A stretch of 64,000 nt of DNA from Balanoglossus misakiensis (taxonomy: Eukaryota > Hemichordata), in NCBI GenBank assembly GCA_040954595.2, contig CM082588.2, forward strand, positions 9,920,001-9,984,000, in the 5' to 3' direction. The notes below the pieces were generated by a model. That model worked only from the letters and a program-made list of their open reading frames with translations. It did no database searches and was not told the DNA's origin. Of this stretch, positions 61,955-64,000 are shown piece by piece. Each line of letters opens with the position of its first letter. The stretch's first letter is position 1. A program made the translations under genes and the position numbers.

Positions 61955-62390
61955 CTCAGATCACCTATATGAAGCTCCATACCAAATTTCACAGAAGTCG
62001 GCTGATCAATTCCAGAAAAGTAGATTTTTTACCAAAAATGTGGAAAAAGACAAAAAATGCATAAAAAGTAGAAAATTCACACTATTAGATTAAAACACAC
62101 AGAATGTGTAAGGCTAATATAAGGTACTATCATACCATTTTTCAAATCAATATGACCAGGAGTTGTTGAGTGTCTGAGTTTTGACCAAATTAAGGTTTTT
62201 CCCGGCTAATTTGCATATTTCTGGTAATGAAAAATTTGTTTGAACAAACTCCCATCTACAGCCTAGCATGCATCTACACACCAAATATCAAGGTTATTGG
62301 CGCAACGGTTTTCAAGTTTTTGATGTGTACACATACATCCATCTATCCGTCCATACGTCCATACAAAAGGTCCCACTGGTATACACAAAA
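61955..62390 (-). repeat. Dispersed repeat family R2, minus-oriented copy
   Basis: Reverse complement of the family copy at 3330-3730. Landmarks on the plus strand: TATATGAAGCTCCATACCAA, GTAGAAAATTCACACTATTA, AACAAACTCCCATCTACAGC, CAAGTTTTTGATGTGTACAC and AAAGGTCCCACTGGTATAC. A recurring TCCATCTATCCGTCCATACG stretch lies near its end. No coding capacity. Confidence 0.75.
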
Positions 62391-63380
62391 AATGTAACAC
62401 TTAACATCTTACAGTACAGGGCCTTGCTAGTTGATGTGGTACAATTCTATCATATCACTTCACAGCTGGTAGCCAAGGGCAGTGTTTGCACAGAGGAGTC
62501 TCCTGAATGTCTTCGCTCGTTTGCACATCTTCAGTGATAATGTCTGGATTACATTGACATGAAACTGTTTGTTCAGTAGTCTTTCAACTGCCAGCCGCCT
62601 GGGTTCATTTTACAGCATAAACACTGAAAATATTGTAGCAGTCAATAATATAACCTACACACCGTGTAAAATTCACCATGTTCTAAAGATATGTTGATGT
62701 CTAATGTGCATTGTGACGTACAGGGCATGCAAGGCTAAAGCTTGTCAAAAGTTGACAAAGAAAAAGACCAGACCAGGTGCCTGTTTTAAAATATGCTTCT
62801 TTCCAAGGACCTTGGTGATGAGCAATGAATTGGGGAATGTTCATGAGACCCATTCATTTCACTGGACCCGCATATGTAATGATATGACCATGAAATTGAA
62901 CTGTTCCCAGGAGCTACTGAGAGTTGCCTTGTTTCACCCCCAAGTTACTACCTGGGGTTTTTTACAATGTCAACAGTAGTTCCAAAAATGTTGTACTTTT
63001 ATGAATAATCAATTAGGGTAGATTTATTCGTGGTAGTAAAACATTCTGGCCTGCAGCTGCCAAAACAAAGACAATTACAAGTAAGGGACTGGACGTAAAC
63101 TACTAAGGGGGAGGGCAGGGGAATTGACGAAAGCGATGGCCTCAAATTAATGACCCTCCCCAAGTTACGGACTCCGAAAAAAATATGGCCCGTCCCCCCA
63201 AACGTGAGCACAAAAATTTATGACCCTCCCTTAATGCAAAAATATAACTATAAAGATCTTCACATCATCAATATTGTACTTGTAACTTGATTTGTACAGT
63301 GTACTGTAAATAAAAAGCACAATAACAATGCTCCATATTGGTGAGTATAGTGCAGGAGCTAAACCCAAATTTTGGCATAA
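62391..63380. other. Non-coding stretch, nothing firmly recognised
   Basis: Several short ORFs exist (62268-62537 and 62704-62979 on the plus strand; 62999-63211 on the minus strand), but none has a recognisable motif or matched splice sites. Confidence 0.35.
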
Positions 63381-63387
63381 TTGTGCA

Positions 63388-63622
63388 CTTTGGATTAAAA
63401 GCATGAAACTTGGTACACTTATGCATTGAGCCATGGCGGCCATTTTCTGATATGGAACCAACATGACAGCGCCCTCTAGTGGCCAGAAACATACATTGAT
63501 ACTTTAAAATTGTGCACTTCCGGTTAAAAGAATTAAATTTGCTACAATTATTCATTGACCCATGGCGGACATTTTCCAATATGGATCCCAAAAGACAGCG
63601 CCCTCTAGTGGCTAGAAACTGA
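63388..63622 (+). repeat. Two-unit repeat of about 127 bp with a CTCF-like core
   Basis: Two units share TTGTGCACTT, CATGGCGG and CATTTTC, and both end in GACAGCGCCCTCTAGTGGC followed by AGAAAC (63467 and 63594). CCCTCTAGTGGC resembles the core of a CTCF site. The repeat explains the internal duplication in the minus-strand ORF at 63268-63750, which I do not accept as a gene. Confidence 0.7.
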
Positions 63623-63828
63623 CATTTACTCTTTTCCCCCATTAATGACACTTTTTGGGCAAGTTTAACACTCAGAGACAGGAATGTGGGTTGTAAAACA
63701 TGCTTGCTGTCATACATTCCTTTGGATATTATCCTAATCCTGATGTACATATATCAAATCAATCTTGTATGTTACTAATTGAACGATTTGCTCTTCGAAA
63801 TAACAGAACCAGTTGAATACACAAAGTC

Positions 63829-64000
63829 ATGCAAAGGGGTAAGACAACACTTCTTCTCCAGAAAGTCAAGGGTTCTCGAGAATACAGGCAGCTCCTAAAG
63901 AACATGTGCTATGAGAAACCTAGCAAAGCTATATCAAATCAACAGAATCCCAGTGGAAATCAAGTTGAACAACTCTTAGTCAAGCCCAAGAAAAGAGTCA
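63829..64000 (+). CDS. Partial open reading frame running off the right edge
   Basis: From ATG at 63829 (MQRGKTTLLLQKVKG) the frame is open for 57 codons to the end of the window, through REYRQLLKNMCYEKPSK and VEQLLVKPKKRV. An in-frame stop lies just upstream of the ATG. A TTCTTCTCCAG acceptor ends at 63861 in the same frame, so it may instead be an internal exon from 63862. It is Lys/Gln-rich. I recognise no family and cannot see its end. Confidence 0.35.
   Translation, partial: MQRGKTTLLLQKVKGSREYRQLLKNMCYEKPSKAISNQQNPSGNQVEQLLVKPKKRV

Noticed and set aside
63268-63750. 160-residue minus-strand ORF with an internal duplication
   Set aside because: The internal duplication (FLATRGRC) is explained by the 127-bp DNA repeat with CTCF-like cores; no protein family is recognised.

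Overview
The window looks like genomic DNA from an invertebrate metazoan, most likely marine. It is AT-rich, the coding blocks are spliced with GT..AG introns, and there are no operons or ribosome binding sites. Long satellites, tRNA-derived SINE-like sequence, LINE fragments and several MITE families dominate. I cannot name the species from the sequence alone. No conventional single-copy host gene is convincingly complete here; nearly everything recognisable is a repeat or belongs to a transposon.

Layout. 1-8.8 kb is mostly non-coding. It holds a long-armed inverted repeat (128-461), degenerate repeat families, and one unrecognised ORF with a plausible splice acceptor (7660-8028). 8.84-9.39 kb is four copies of a 140-bp tandem repeat. 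9.6-26.8 kb is a higher-order satellite. A roughly 0.7-kb block recurs nine or more times and alternates with arrays of a 116-bp unit in very different copy numbers. One block is split by a 1.96-kb insertion (22204-24163) whose empty site can be read from neighbouring copies. 26.87-27.46 kb is a pyrimidine tract and a TGGATGGA-rich minisatellite. 29.0-46.6 kb is a second, unrelated satellite of about 194-bp monomers with nested higher-order units of 287, 1259 and 2555 bp. It is bracketed by two diverged copies of the same flank (27.6-28.37 and 49.87-50.53 kb). 46.6-50.5 kb is a mosaic of duplicated SINE-like tails broken by a hairpin-containing insertion and a TTAA-flanked MITE.

The most interesting object is at 50,836-61,739. 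This 10.9-kb segment has perfect 27-bp terminal inverted repeats and TTAA on both sides. Inside are two tail-to-tail spliced genes whose stop codons are about 30 bp apart. The plus-strand gene encodes the N- and C-terminal parts of what I read as a Kolobok-superfamily transposase; the catalytic middle is missing, a LINE has inserted in exon 7, and exon 1 carries a one-base frameshift. The minus-strand gene has four predicted exons, all joined in phase 0, encoding about 359 residues: an RG/RGG-repeat region followed by the cysteine-rich domain known from the cytoplasmic C-terminus of the P2X7 receptor (the 'ballast' domain), with no channel domain. Two TTAA-flanked MITEs (48743-49076 and 58032-58499) share the element's left end and were probably mobilised by the same transposase family.

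After the element come an inverted copy of the repeat family at 3.33 kb (61.95-62.39 kb), a short tandem repeat with a CTCF-like core (63.39-63.62 kb), and an open coding stretch running off the right edge (63829-64000).
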